Both the position numbers and the translations under genes were made by a program. 64,000 bases of DNA from UBA6921 sp031363085 (lineage in GTDB: Bacteria; Pseudomonadota; Gammaproteobacteria; SG8-11), in NCBI GenBank assembly GCA_031363085.1, contig JANLTU010000036.1, forward strand, positions 1 through 64,000, written 5' to 3'. Shown in pieces: positions 36,392 through 45,457 of the stretch (positions are counted from its first letter, which is position 1; the number at the start of each line of letters is the position of its first letter). The notes under the pieces are model-generated. The model did not search any database and was not told where the DNA came from. It was given only the letters and a program-made list of their open reading frames with translations.

Positions 36392-36939
36392 AACGCAGCG
36401 TATTAGCCGCGGGCATGGCGTTGTTAGTCCCGACGTTGGCGTTCGCTTGGCCGTGGTCGCAGGACATGATGAATCAGCCGAACATCAAGCCGCAGGAAAC
36501 CGACAAGAACGGCAAGTTATATCCATTCCCGAAGAATTCGGTGCCGATTCAGGGTATTCCGACCAAAGTAGCGAATCGCGATGAGGCCGGCAAATTGGTA
36601 AACCCGATTCCGCTGACCCCCGAGTCGTTGAAAACCGGCGAGCGCCTGTTCAAGATTATTTGCTCGGCGTGCCATGGCATGACAGGCAAGGCGGACAGCC
36701 CGGTCAGCCCCAAGATCGGCGCCATCGATCTGACCAGCGAGTATGTGCAGAAGCAACTGACCGAAGGCTGGATCTGGGGCACCATTACTTTTGGCAGCGC
36801 CATCATGCCGGCTTACGGCAAGCCCGGTGAAGGGGGTGGCTCGAATGATTTATCGGTGGAAGAACGTTGGCACGTGGTCAATTACGTGCGCAATGCGTTA
36901 ACCAAGGCGTCGGCTCCGGCTGTGGCGCAGACGAAATAA
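36388..36939 (+). CDS. actE: Alternative complex III subunit ActE, monohaem cytochrome c
   Basis: 183 residues with a signal peptide (1-20, ending LAFA) and one haem motif CSACHG (about 92-97). A later GSAIMPAYG loop supplies the axial Met. It is a class I cytochrome c attached to the periplasmic face, likely the exit for electrons towards a soluble cytochrome or oxidase. No lipobox is seen, unlike many ActE proteins. Translation is coupled with actD. Confidence 0.93.
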   Translation: MKRSVLAAGMALLVPTLAFAWPWSQDMMNQPNIKPQETDKNGKLYPFPKNSVPIQGIPTKVANRDEAGKLVNPIPLTPESLKTGERLFKIICSACHGMTGKADSPVSPKIGAIDLTSEYVQKQLTEGWIWGTITFGSAIMPAYGKPGEGGGSNDLSVEERWHVVNYVRNALTKASAPAVAQTK

Positions 36940-36969
36940 CAAACAGATTTCCACGTAGGGGTGTAGCGC

Positions 36970-38028
36970 ATGGAGAACTTTGGTAGCTGGTCGGTATTGA
37001 CGACTGACTTTTTGATTATTCTTTATCTGGCGTTGGGCGGCGTGACACTCGCATCGATTCTGCATTTGGTGAATGGCGATTGGCGTTTCAAAGTGCGCTA
37101 TTTCTCATGCTCGCTGGCGGTGCTGTTCCCGATAGCTTTCGTATTGCTATGTATTCTGCTCGCCAACGGAGACGCGACCTTTCAATGGTTGGCGCAAACG
37201 CATGGACATGGCGCCGAGGGGCACGGGGCTGAGGCTGAGCACCACCTCAATGCGTGGCATAATTATGGTTTTCTGGTCACGCGACAAATCGTTGGATTCC
37301 TGATTGTGGTCGGCTTATACGGCCTGTTCATCAAGTTGCAGCATGCCACCAGCGTAGATAAATCGCCGGTGGTCGCGCGTAAGTTTCGCAACATCGCATT
37401 GTTGATTCCATTTGCCTATGTGCTGTACGGCACCATGGTGGCGTGGGATTTCGAAATGACCATGATGCCGGGCTGGCATAGCCCGAGCTACGGCGTGTAT
37501 CACTTCGTCAGCAACTTCGGTGCGTTCCTGTCGTTTTTCATTATTTTTCTGTTTGTGCTCAATCGCAGCGGCAAACTCAAACAACAGTTTGACGACAAAA
37601 TATTCAACTATCTTGCGCAGTTGATGTTGGGCTTCACTATCTTGTGGACGTATTTTTTCTTCACCCAGTATTTGATCATGTGGTACGGTCGCTTACCCGA
37701 AGAGATCACGCGCTTCGGCAATATGATGACCGGCTTGGCACCCATCTGGTGGACGTTCTTCACGCTGAAATTCCTGGTGCCGTTCCTGACCTTTGCGGTC
37801 TATACCCCCAACCGGCACAACCCACCCTTGATTGTTGCGGTGGCTTGCTGCGTCGTGGTCGGAACTTGGCTTGAACGTTACACCTGGATTTCAGGTTCGG
37901 TTGAACCCCAGTTTTATCATTTCCCGATGACGGCCGGTTTTGACTTTATTGTGACGGCGGGTTTGGCGGTGATTTGCTTTTTTGCGATCCGTTGGTCGCT
38001 ACGCCGTTATGGCTTGATCAGTGCCTGA
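36970..38028 (+). CDS. actF: Alternative complex III subunit ActF, membrane protein
   Basis: 352 residues with about nine to ten membrane helices and a His-rich loop near residues 78-96. It is a homologue of ActC, shown by the shared WDFEMTMMPGWHSPSYGVY segment, and forms the second half of the membrane part of the complex. AGGGGTG before the ATG supports the start. Last subunit gene seen; a small ActG gene is not present. A terminator follows 20 bp later. Confidence 0.93.
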   Translation: MENFGSWSVLTTDFLIILYLALGGVTLASILHLVNGDWRFKVRYFSCSLAVLFPIAFVLLCILLANGDATFQWLAQTHGHGAEGHGAEAEHHLNAWHNYGFLVTRQIVGFLIVVGLYGLFIKLQHATSVDKSPVVARKFRNIALLIPFAYVLYGTMVAWDFEMTMMPGWHSPSYGVYHFVSNFGAFLSFFIIFLFVLNRSGKLKQQFDDKIFNYLAQLMLGFTILWTYFFFTQYLIMWYGRLPEEITRFGNMMTGLAPIWWTFFTLKFLVPFLTFAVYTPNRHNPPLIVAVACCVVVGTWLERYTWISGSVEPQFYHFPMTAGFDFIVTAGLAVICFFAIRWSLRRYGLISA

Positions 38029-38047
38029 TGGGCTTCGTATCAAAACT

Positions 38048-38077
38048 AAAAATCGGCCCGTCGGGCCGATTTTTTTA
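38048..38077 (+). terminator. Rho-independent terminator after actF
   Basis: Stem AAATCGGCCC/GGGCCGATTT with a three-base loop and a run of seven T, directly after the act operon. It separates it from sspA. Confidence 0.93.
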
Positions 38078-38249
38078 TCTTCTATAGAAGCTGCGGTGAA
38101 GATCGGTTGTGCCGAACCAAAACATGCACTTGTTGATTTTATTGGTGTGAGTTTGATATCTAGGTGCCAACTCTGCCAGAATAGGCTCCTGAATTTGTTA
38201 GCCCTCCCCAGTTCATTCAGATCCTCTTCTGACCTTGGAGTCGTGTAGC

Positions 38250-38873
38250 ATGGCACTCATTGCCAATCGTAAATCTGTAATGACATTGTTTACCGGCTTG
38301 ACTGATGTCTATAGTCACCGTGTGCGGATCGTGCTCGCGGAAAAGGGAATTACAGCGGATCTCTATGAGGTGGAGCCCGGGAAATTACCCGACGATCTGC
38401 TCGAATTAAATCCCTACGCCACGGTCCCCACTCTGGTTGACCGCGATCTTGTCCTCTACGACGCGCAAGTCATTATGGAATATCTGGACGAGCGTTTCCC
38501 GCATCCGCCGCTGATGCCGGTGGATCCGGTATCGCGTGCGCGTAGTCGCTTAAATGTGCGTCGCATCGAACGTGATTGGTGCCCCTTGGTCGAGAAGATT
38601 GCCAAGGCCAACAGCGCCACCGCCGATCAAGCACGTAAACAATTGCGCGATGCTCTTATGCTCGCGGCACCGCTGTTTGCGCAGAAACCGTTTTTTATGT
38701 CGGATGAATTTTCGATTGTCGATTGTGCAATTATTCCGATTTTATGGCGTCTGCCTGTGTATGGTGTGGAGTTACCGGTGTCGGCTAAAGCAATCACCGA
38801 TTATGCGAAGCGTGTTTTTGTGCGCGACACCGTTCGTAGCAGTTTGCTTGAGGCTGAAAAGGAGATGCGATAG
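38250..38873 (+). CDS. sspA: Stringent starvation protein A
   Basis: 207 residues of the glutathione-transferase fold. The N-terminal thioredoxin-like part contains LFTGLTDVYSHRVRIVLAEKG and NPYATVPTLVDRDLVLYDAQ, and the C-terminal part is all helical, ending FVRDTVRSSLLEAEKEMR. SspA binds RNA polymerase and affects transcription under starvation; it lacks glutathione-transferase activity in E. coli. ATG at 38250 is chosen over TTG at 38235, with GGAG upstream. Followed by sspB, as in most gammaproteobacteria. Confidence 0.95.
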   Translation: MALIANRKSVMTLFTGLTDVYSHRVRIVLAEKGITADLYEVEPGKLPDDLLELNPYATVPTLVDRDLVLYDAQVIMEYLDERFPHPPLMPVDPVSRARSRLNVRRIERDWCPLVEKIAKANSATADQARKQLRDALMLAAPLFAQKPFFMSDEFSIVDCAIIPILWRLPVYGVELPVSAKAITDYAKRVFVRDTVRSSLLEAEKEMR

Positions 38874-38930
38874 CCGCGCGGTCGTTAATCGTTACGCTGT
38901 TGCCAACGTCTGAATTATGCAGCCATATCC

Positions 38931-39314
38931 ATGACCTCAAGTCGACCCTATCTGATTCGCGCCTTGTTCGAGTGGATCATCGAGAACAAGTTTTCGCCTT
39001 ATCTTCTGGTCAATACCAAGGTGCCGGATACGCAAGTACCGCAAGAGCACGTGGTTAACGAGAAAATTATTTTCAATATTAGCCCGCAGGCGGTAAAAGA
39101 CTTACGCATCGGCAACGACACCGTTGAATTTAACGGACGCTTCGGCGGAAAAGCACGTTTTATCAGTATTCCGGTGCGTGCGGTGTTGGCGATCTACGCC
39201 AAGGAAAATGGGCGCGGCATGGTGTTTAACGACGAAGAAGACGAGAACACCCCCCCGGCTACCCCGGCTGGAACTTCAGCCGCTGCCAAGTCCAAATTAA
39301 AATTGGTCAAATAG
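38931..39314 (+). CDS. sspB: ClpXP adaptor protein SspB
   Basis: 127 residues. The start RPYLIRALFEWIIENKFSPY and the strand NISPQAVKDLRIGNDTVEFN followed by GRFGGKARFISIPV are the substrate-binding domain. A flexible acidic/Pro/Ala linker leads to the C-terminal ClpX-binding motif KLKLVK. SspB delivers ssrA-tagged proteins to ClpXP. It lies 57 bp after sspA. Confidence 0.95.
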   Translation: MTSSRPYLIRALFEWIIENKFSPYLLVNTKVPDTQVPQEHVVNEKIIFNISPQAVKDLRIGNDTVEFNGRFGGKARFISIPVRAVLAIYAKENGRGMVFNDEEDENTPPATPAGTSAAAKSKLKLVK

Positions 39315-39350
39315 TTCCCGCCCTTTCTCCAATGGTTACCAAACCATAAC

Positions 39351-41240
39351 CTATGGCGCAGGTGGCGATGTTTGACTTTTTTCTAGCCAGGCGACGAATT
39401 CTTTAAACGGCAGCGGTGGGCACAGATGATTGCCTTGTGCCGCGTCGCAACCGAAGTTTCGAAGTTGTTCCAGATGTGCTTCGAGTTCGACGCCTTCCGC
39501 GACCACGTGCAAGCCCAGATCATGCGCCAGCCCGACAATGGTGCGCACAATGGCTGCATCGTTTTCATCACGGTGCATCTGTAGCACAAACGATTTGTCG
39601 ATTTTCAGCTCATCGACGGGTAGTTGTTTCAAGTAGCTCAGCGATGAGTAACCGGTACCGAAGTCATCAATCGACAGTTGTAAACCAAACGTATCCAGTT
39701 GGCTCAAAAGTTCTTTGCTGCGTGCCGGATTAGACATCATCGCGCTTTCGGTGATTTCCAGTTCAAGCCGCTGCGGCGGTACCGACCACAGCGCGAGGAG
39801 CCCGCGAATATTGCGATCAAAATCAGTCTCAATCAGGTTGTACATGGAAATGTTTACCGACAACGTCAGCTCGAACCCGAGCTGCTGAAGTTGTGCGCAA
39901 TAATCCAAGGTGTTGTTAACCACCCACTGCGTGAGCGGCTGTATGAGGCCGGTTTGTTCGGCCACCGGAATGAATTGTCCGGGTGGTATCTGCCCTTGGT
40001 GCGGATGATTCCAGCGCAGTAAAACTTCCGCCGAACGGATGCTTCCGTCCGCAAGGTGGATCTTGGGTTGAAAAAACAATTCGAACTGATTTTGATTGAT
40101 GGCAGTGTGAATGTCGTTAACCAGAGCAAGATGTTTTATTGAGTATTCATCGTGCTTCTTGTTGTAGACGATGACGTCGGTATTGGCTTTTTTTGCAACA
40201 CGCAAAGCGATTTCCGCATGCTGCATCAGGGCCTGTTCGTCCTCGCCGTGTTGTGGATACAGCGCAATACCAAGATTGCCGCGTACGAACAGATGGTGCT
40301 CGCCGATATCGAAATTTTCCTGCAAGCCGCTCATGATTTTTTGCGCCACCTGCAACACTTGAGTTTCATCGACATTGTTCAGCAGCAACAAAAACTGATC
40401 GGCGCTGATGCGGGCAATCGTGTCCGACTCACGCACCGATTTTTTCAAACGCTGCCCGACCAGCCGCAACATCTGATCGCCGCGTTCTGAGCCGAGCAAT
40501 CCGTTGATATTGCTGAAACGGTCAAGGTTGACATGACATACCGCCAAGGTTTGGCCGTTGCGCCGCCCATGCTGAATTTGCTGGCGCACGCGGTCGATGA
40601 ACAAGCTGCGATTGGGCAATCCGGTCAAGCTGTCATGGAGCGACTGGGTTTGTAGCGCGAGGTTCATGGCGCGGGTCTTTTCAATGAGCGCGCCAAATTG
40701 AAGCCCAAAGCCGCTGCACACCACCACGATGACGGCCAGGATCAACAACAACACGCTGTTCGCCAGCCACGCCAAGCGTTCGGCTTGGCTGGGCTCGGCA
40801 GCATAAATCAACGCCAGCGAATACGAAGTGCCGGTGACGGGAGTGGTTGACCAAACATAGGGAATGTCGTCGACATCGGCGTGTCCTTCGCTGCTGTCTA
40901 GCGCCTTGACACCGAGGTGCTGCACCAGGGCGCTGGCGCGATCAAGCGTGAGAGTAGGCGGACCGACTGCGATCACACGCTCGGATTTATCCAGCAATAT
41001 CGCCCACAGACGTGTTGCACCAAGGTTAGCAACCGCAGCCTGCAATTGCGCAAAAGACTCAGGTCGCGTGTAATACGCAGGCAGGTCACTGGAAAATTTT
41101 TTGGCGTACTGGGTCAGCAGGGTCGCATCGCGGTGATACTCGCCGTTAGACGTCAAGCGTGCGACTCCATATTCGAGCAGCAGCGCCACGATTAATCCGC
41201 CGGTGGCGAATAATAGTGCGAACTTGAATTTAACATTCAT
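39351..41240 (-). CDS. Membrane GGDEF/EAL protein with degenerate GGDEF motif
   Basis: 629 residues from ATG 41240 (longer starts at 41282 or 41297 possible; none has a good ribosome site). Two membrane helices (about 5-27 and 160-182) enclose a periplasmic sensor domain. The GGDEF domain (about 200-360) has RISADQF in place of GGDEF, so it is probably inactive as a cyclase. The EAL domain (about 370-625) begins AEVLLRW (EVL variant) but keeps LEITES, DDFGTGYSSL, KIDKSFV and VAEGVE, so phosphodiesterase activity towards cyclic di-GMP is plausible. Convergent with sspB. Confidence 0.88.
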   Translation of the reverse strand: MNVKFKFALLFATGGLIVALLLEYGVARLTSNGEYHRDATLLTQYAKKFSSDLPAYYTRPESFAQLQAAVANLGATRLWAILLDKSERVIAVGPPTLTLDRASALVQHLGVKALDSSEGHADVDDIPYVWSTTPVTGTSYSLALIYAAEPSQAERLAWLANSVLLLILAVIVVVCSGFGLQFGALIEKTRAMNLALQTQSLHDSLTGLPNRSLFIDRVRQQIQHGRRNGQTLAVCHVNLDRFSNINGLLGSERGDQMLRLVGQRLKKSVRESDTIARISADQFLLLLNNVDETQVLQVAQKIMSGLQENFDIGEHHLFVRGNLGIALYPQHGEDEQALMQHAEIALRVAKKANTDVIVYNKKHDEYSIKHLALVNDIHTAINQNQFELFFQPKIHLADGSIRSAEVLLRWNHPHQGQIPPGQFIPVAEQTGLIQPLTQWVVNNTLDYCAQLQQLGFELTLSVNISMYNLIETDFDRNIRGLLALWSVPPQRLELEITESAMMSNPARSKELLSQLDTFGLQLSIDDFGTGYSSLSYLKQLPVDELKIDKSFVLQMHRDENDAAIVRTIVGLAHDLGLHVVAEGVELEAHLEQLRNFGCDAAQGNHLCPPLPFKEFVAWLEKSQTSPPAP

Positions 41241-41503
41241 GAGTATCAGCGCCACAGCCGCTTCGCGCCGGCTGCGGCGCATCGGTATTTCGTGCAAGGT
41301 CTAACGGTAAACTGTGTTAAAGCTTGAGCGAGCACGTAATGCAACGTGCTCAATAGCACTGCTGCACATTGAAGTTAGAGAGTTGATGCGCGACTGATCA
41401 CGATTTTTCTTCTTCATAACTGTTGGATGGCTTTATATACTCAACCCCACGCGCGGTTGCCGATTCACGGCAGCCGCCCTAACTAAAGCGGTCTAGGTTT
41501 ATC

Positions 41504-44407
41504 ATGGCGAGCTTACGGACAATTAGCTTGATTGCGGCAGGGACGGCACTACTGATTGCCGCCTGTACCCCAGTGCAACAAAAAGATTCCAAAACCCTGA
41601 AAGCCTTGGAAGACAAGGCCAATCAGATCGTCATTGAAAAAGATTCGGCCATCGACCACGCACGCGAAAAAGCGATGGGCATTTACAAGGAATTTGAAAA
41701 AGGCGAGTCGAACAAGTCCTTGCGTTCCGAGGCGCAGCGGCGTCTGGCCGATCTAGAACTGGAACAGAGTGACGAGGTGTACTCGGAACAACCCACAAAC
41801 ACCGAGCGTGGCAAGGATAGGGATGTCACGGCCGATGCCGATGCCGTGCGTGAGCAAAAAAGTCGCAGCGCCATTCGCATCTACGAGAACTTGCTCGCCA
41901 CCTCCAAAGATTCTGCGAATACTGACAAGATCATGTACCAGCTTGCCAAGGCTTACGAAAATGCCGGCGAGCCACTTAAAGCGGCCAAGACGCTGGACGA
42001 TATCGCGGTTAAATATCCCAATGTCGCGTATGCGGGCGAATTGCATTTTCGGCGCGGCGAATTGCATTTTTTGCTGAATAGCTTCAAAGCGGCCGAGAGT
42101 GCGTATGCCAAGGTTTTGGAGTTGGGGGAGTTTTCGCTGTATTACGAGAAGGCGTTGTACAAGCAAGGCTGGACTTTATTCAAGCTCGAAAAATACGACG
42201 CCTCGCTGAATGCATTTTTTCACTTGCTGGATCGTAAGCTGGTCGACGTAAAAGAAACCACCGAGGGCAGCGAGTATTTCGGGCCGGTCGCGAAAGGCAA
42301 AGAAAAAAATGTCGCGCTACCTTCCGATGTGAGCCGCGGCGAAAAAGAATTAATTGGCGATACCTTCCGCGTCATCAATCTCAGTCTGGGGTACCTGGAC
42401 GGTGCCAACACCGTAAAGGCATATTTTGATAAAAACGGCCATCGTCCGTATGAACATCTGATTTACGAACAATTGGGTGGTTTTTACTCGAAACAAGAAC
42501 GTGTTCGTGATGCAGCGGATACTTACCTGACGTTTGCCCGAAATAATCCTGCGCATCCGCGTGCACCGCTATTTTATGTCAAGATCATGGAAGCCTACCA
42601 ACGCGGCGGATTTGCGGGACCGCTGTTGGATACCAAAAAAGCGTTTGTCGAAGTTTACGGATTGAACGGCCCCTATTGGAGCAAGTACGACGAAGCCGCA
42701 CAGACGCGGATTTTCCCGTATCTGAAAGCGAACATGGAAGAAATCGCGCGTCACTATCACTCGCTTGCGCAGAAAAGTAAGAAAAGCCAAGACTACGACA
42801 ATGCCGTTGATGCCTATCGTGCTTACATGAAGGCTTTTCCGAAAGAGGAAAAAACCGCGTTAATGAATTTCCGCTTGGCCGAGGTGTTATTCGAAGCCAA
42901 GCGTTACGAGGATGCGATCAAAGAATACGAAACGACCGCGTATCAGTATCGTAATTTTGATCGAGGCGCCGAAGCCGCGTATGCTGCCTTGCTCGCGTAT
43001 GCTGAGCGCGAGAAGCAATTGCAGGGCAAGGATCAGGACAATGTGCGTAGTCGTGCCATCGGCAGCGCAGTACGTTTTGGCAAGATTTACCCGAACGATA
43101 CCCGCGCCCCGGTCGTGTTGACAAAAATCGCCGAAGATTTGTTTGCGGTGAAGAAGTACGATCAGGCGGCGGAAGTGGCGCGGCAGGTGCTGGAGGTGAA
43201 GCCGGTTGCGTCCGCCGAGCAACGCCTGACCGCGTGGACCATTGTTGCAAACGCATCGCTGGAAAAAGGCGATTACTCCCAGGCCGAGGCTTCATATAAG
43301 GTGGCATTAAGTTTGGCGCCGCAGTCTTCTCCGCACCGCGACGATTTGGTGAATGGTATGGCCGCGGCGATTTACAAACAGGGCGAGCTATTGCGTAAAG
43401 GTGGTGATTTGCGTGCCGCGATTGCACAATTTTCGCGGGTAAAAGACGTTGCGCCCGGCACGACCATCAGCACCACCGCCAGTTACGATATCGCGGTCAG
43501 CCAATTGAATGCGAAAAACTGGGCGGCCGCTGTCGCCGAATTTGAGATTTTTCGTAATAGTCACCCGAACCATGAGCTCGTCCCAGATGCGACACAAAAT
43601 ATTGTCGTTGCATCTATCGAACTGCAAAAATTTGATAAGGCGGCGGATGAGTTGACGCGCTTGCTGGAATACAAGACCGACCCGGAGTTCAAGCGCCAAG
43701 GCGTGTTACAAATAGCGAGTCTTTATGAGAAGGCCGGTAAGACCGATAAATGGCTTACCGCAACCAAGCGTTATGTTGCGCTGTTCCCGAATCCGATCGA
43801 TCCGGCAGTCGAAGCGCGTCAGAAGCTGGCGGATTACTACGGTAAAATCGAGCAGAAAGAAGATCGTCAGAATTGGTTGCGAGAAATAGTCAAGATCGAT
43901 CAAGCCGCAGGCAGCGCACGTAGCGATCAAACCCGCGTGTTTGCTGCCAAAGCAACCTACGAATTAGCGCAGCCGATCTTCGAGGCGTATCGCGACGTGC
44001 GCTTGGTGGAGCCGTTAAAAGTGAATCTGAAAAAGAAAAAGGAAAAAATGCAGGTGGCTTTGGGCGCATACAAAAATGCTGCGGACTACGGTGTTGCCGA
44101 GGTGACGACCGCGTCAACATTCCAGATCGGCGAAATTTACCGTGACTTGGCCAAGCAATTAATCGAGTCACAGCGGCCGCCGGGTCTGTCGCCTGAAGAG
44201 CTGGAACAATATGGTATGTTGCTCGAAGAGCAAGCATTCCCGTTTGAGGAAAAAGCCATCGAAATACATGAAACCAATGTCAAGCGGGTAAGTGACGGCC
44301 TCTATGATCAATGGGTACGTAACAGCTTCAGCGTGCTGACCAAGCTGTTGCCGGTCCGCTATGCAAAAACCGAACGAGTTGAAGCGATTGCTAATGTCAC
44401 TCCGTAG
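41504..44407 (+). CDS. Large TPR-repeat lipoprotein of an energised envelope complex
   Basis: 967 residues. A lipoprotein signal with lipobox LIAAC (Cys21) is followed by a charged coiled-coil start and then many tetratricopeptide-like helical repeats over almost the full length, such as YQLAKAYENAGEPLKAAKTL and AEASYKVALSLAP. TPR arrays act as protein-binding scaffolds; here it would sit in the periplasm on the outer membrane. First gene of a seven-gene operon with ExbB-, ExbD- and TonB-like genes, resembling the Agl/Glt gliding or Nfs spore-coat clusters of Myxococcus. Exact role unknown. Confidence 0.87.
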   Translation: MASLRTISLIAAGTALLIAACTPVQQKDSKTLKALEDKANQIVIEKDSAIDHAREKAMGIYKEFEKGESNKSLRSEAQRRLADLELEQSDEVYSEQPTNTERGKDRDVTADADAVREQKSRSAIRIYENLLATSKDSANTDKIMYQLAKAYENAGEPLKAAKTLDDIAVKYPNVAYAGELHFRRGELHFLLNSFKAAESAYAKVLELGEFSLYYEKALYKQGWTLFKLEKYDASLNAFFHLLDRKLVDVKETTEGSEYFGPVAKGKEKNVALPSDVSRGEKELIGDTFRVINLSLGYLDGANTVKAYFDKNGHRPYEHLIYEQLGGFYSKQERVRDAADTYLTFARNNPAHPRAPLFYVKIMEAYQRGGFAGPLLDTKKAFVEVYGLNGPYWSKYDEAAQTRIFPYLKANMEEIARHYHSLAQKSKKSQDYDNAVDAYRAYMKAFPKEEKTALMNFRLAEVLFEAKRYEDAIKEYETTAYQYRNFDRGAEAAYAALLAYAEREKQLQGKDQDNVRSRAIGSAVRFGKIYPNDTRAPVVLTKIAEDLFAVKKYDQAAEVARQVLEVKPVASAEQRLTAWTIVANASLEKGDYSQAEASYKVALSLAPQSSPHRDDLVNGMAAAIYKQGELLRKGGDLRAAIAQFSRVKDVAPGTTISTTASYDIAVSQLNAKNWAAAVAEFEIFRNSHPNHELVPDATQNIVVASIELQKFDKAADELTRLLEYKTDPEFKRQGVLQIASLYEKAGKTDKWLTATKRYVALFPNPIDPAVEARQKLADYYGKIEQKEDRQNWLREIVKIDQAAGSARSDQTRVFAAKATYELAQPIFEAYRDVRLVEPLKVNLKKKKEKMQVALGAYKNAADYGVAEVTTASTFQIGEIYRDLAKQLIESQRPPGLSPEELEQYGMLLEEQAFPFEEKAIEIHETNVKRVSDGLYDQWVRNSFSVLTKLLPVRYAKTERVEAIANVTP

Positions 44408-45089
44408 TCGATTTTGGATAGTTGGTGTGGCGGTAACGGTGAGCGTGCTCAATGGCTGCGACACGACCAGCGTCATTCCCGATGCACGTACACCGAGCAC
44501 GCCACCGCCAGTGGTCGCGTCACCGAGCAAGCCGCCGGTCGCACCGGTGCCGACGGTCGCGGCACCGGCAGCCCCAGAAGCAGTTCCGGCGTCGGCAGGA
44601 TCGCAACTGGATCCACAGACTCAAAAGAACTATCAAGCCGCGCTTGCGGCGATGCAAAATAATCAGGATGCGAGCGCCGAGGCGTCGCTGACCACCGTGC
44701 TCAAAGCACATCCTGAATTTGTCGAGGCCCGTGCCAATCTGGGGATCGTGTTATTTCGTTTGGCACGTTATGCACGTGCAGAAGAAGAATTGAAGCGCGT
44801 AATCGTTGATGATCCAAACAATGTGCTGGCGTACAACTATCTTGGAATTGTGTACCGCATCAACGGCCAGTTTTCGCAGTCCAAGACCATGTACATGCAA
44901 GCGCTGAGCATCAATGCCAACTACGCCAACGCGCAGTTAAACTTGGGAATACTATACGACCTGTATTTACGCGACTTGCCGAAAGCCCTGGAGAGTTACC
45001 AGCGCTATCAAAAGCTGTTACCGCAAGAAGACAAAGAGGTCGTCAAGTGGATTGCTGATTTAAAGCGCCGTATCGAGAGCGGCAAGTAA
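44394..45089 (+). CDS. TPR lipoprotein
   Basis: 231 residues with a lipobox LNGC (Cys20 region), a Pro/Ala-rich tether (about 30-75) and then three to four TPR repeats (about 80-230), for example VEARANLGIVLFRLARYARAE and VLAYNYLGIVYRINGQF. It resembles PilF-type pilotins in layout, but no type IV pilus gene is nearby. ATG at 44394 is chosen because it gives a clean lipoprotein signal; it overlaps the preceding gene by 14 bases, so they are translationally coupled. Confidence 0.85.
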   Translation: MSLRSRFWIVGVAVTVSVLNGCDTTSVIPDARTPSTPPPVVASPSKPPVAPVPTVAAPAAPEAVPASAGSQLDPQTQKNYQAALAAMQNNQDASAEASLTTVLKAHPEFVEARANLGIVLFRLARYARAEEELKRVIVDDPNNVLAYNYLGIVYRINGQFSQSKTMYMQALSINANYANAQLNLGILYDLYLRDLPKALESYQRYQKLLPQEDKEVVKWIADLKRRIESGK

Positions 45090-45120
45090 CGCCTGGAATC
45101 TGCCGTAGAGGAGTGTAGCC

Positions 45121-45420
45121 ATGAACTTAATTCGAGTAGCCGCAGTGGGTTTGGGCATGCTAATGCAAACCGCAATTGCCGCCGATGCGCCGGTCGAAAT
45201 GGAAGGTACGACCATTCGCGGCGCAAGCGAGCTGCCCAAAGTGTTGTACATCGTGCCGTGGAAAAAAGCCGATATGGGTGATGTATCAATCCAGCCGGCG
45301 GACGATATATTCAACGAAGAATTAGCGCCGCTGGATCGCGATATCTTTCGGCGTCAGGTGATGTTTTACGATCAATTGCAGAAAGACGCGAGTGTCGATA
45401 CCAACGTCAAGAAAAAATAA
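45121..45420 (+). CDS. Small secreted protein of unknown function
   Basis: 99 residues with a signal peptide cleaved after QTAIA (about residue 20). The mature part has a GTTIRGASELPKVLYIVPWK stretch and a charged helical end rich in Asp and Lys. No family recognised. It is encoded between the TPR lipoprotein and the ExbB-like gene with short gaps and a GAGG ribosome site, so it is probably a periplasmic component of the same complex. Confidence 0.8.
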   Translation: MNLIRVAAVGLGMLMQTAIAADAPVEMEGTTIRGASELPKVLYIVPWKKADMGDVSIQPADDIFNEELAPLDRDIFRRQVMFYDQLQKDASVDTNVKKK

Positions 45421-45457
45421 TTCGCGCGAATACATTTAAATCTTTCGAGGAGGCGTT

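Noticed and set aside
39332..39347. Inverted repeat ATGGTT/AACCAT between sspB and the GGDEF/EAL gene
   Set aside because: Only six base pairs without GC-rich stem or T run; too weak for a terminator call.
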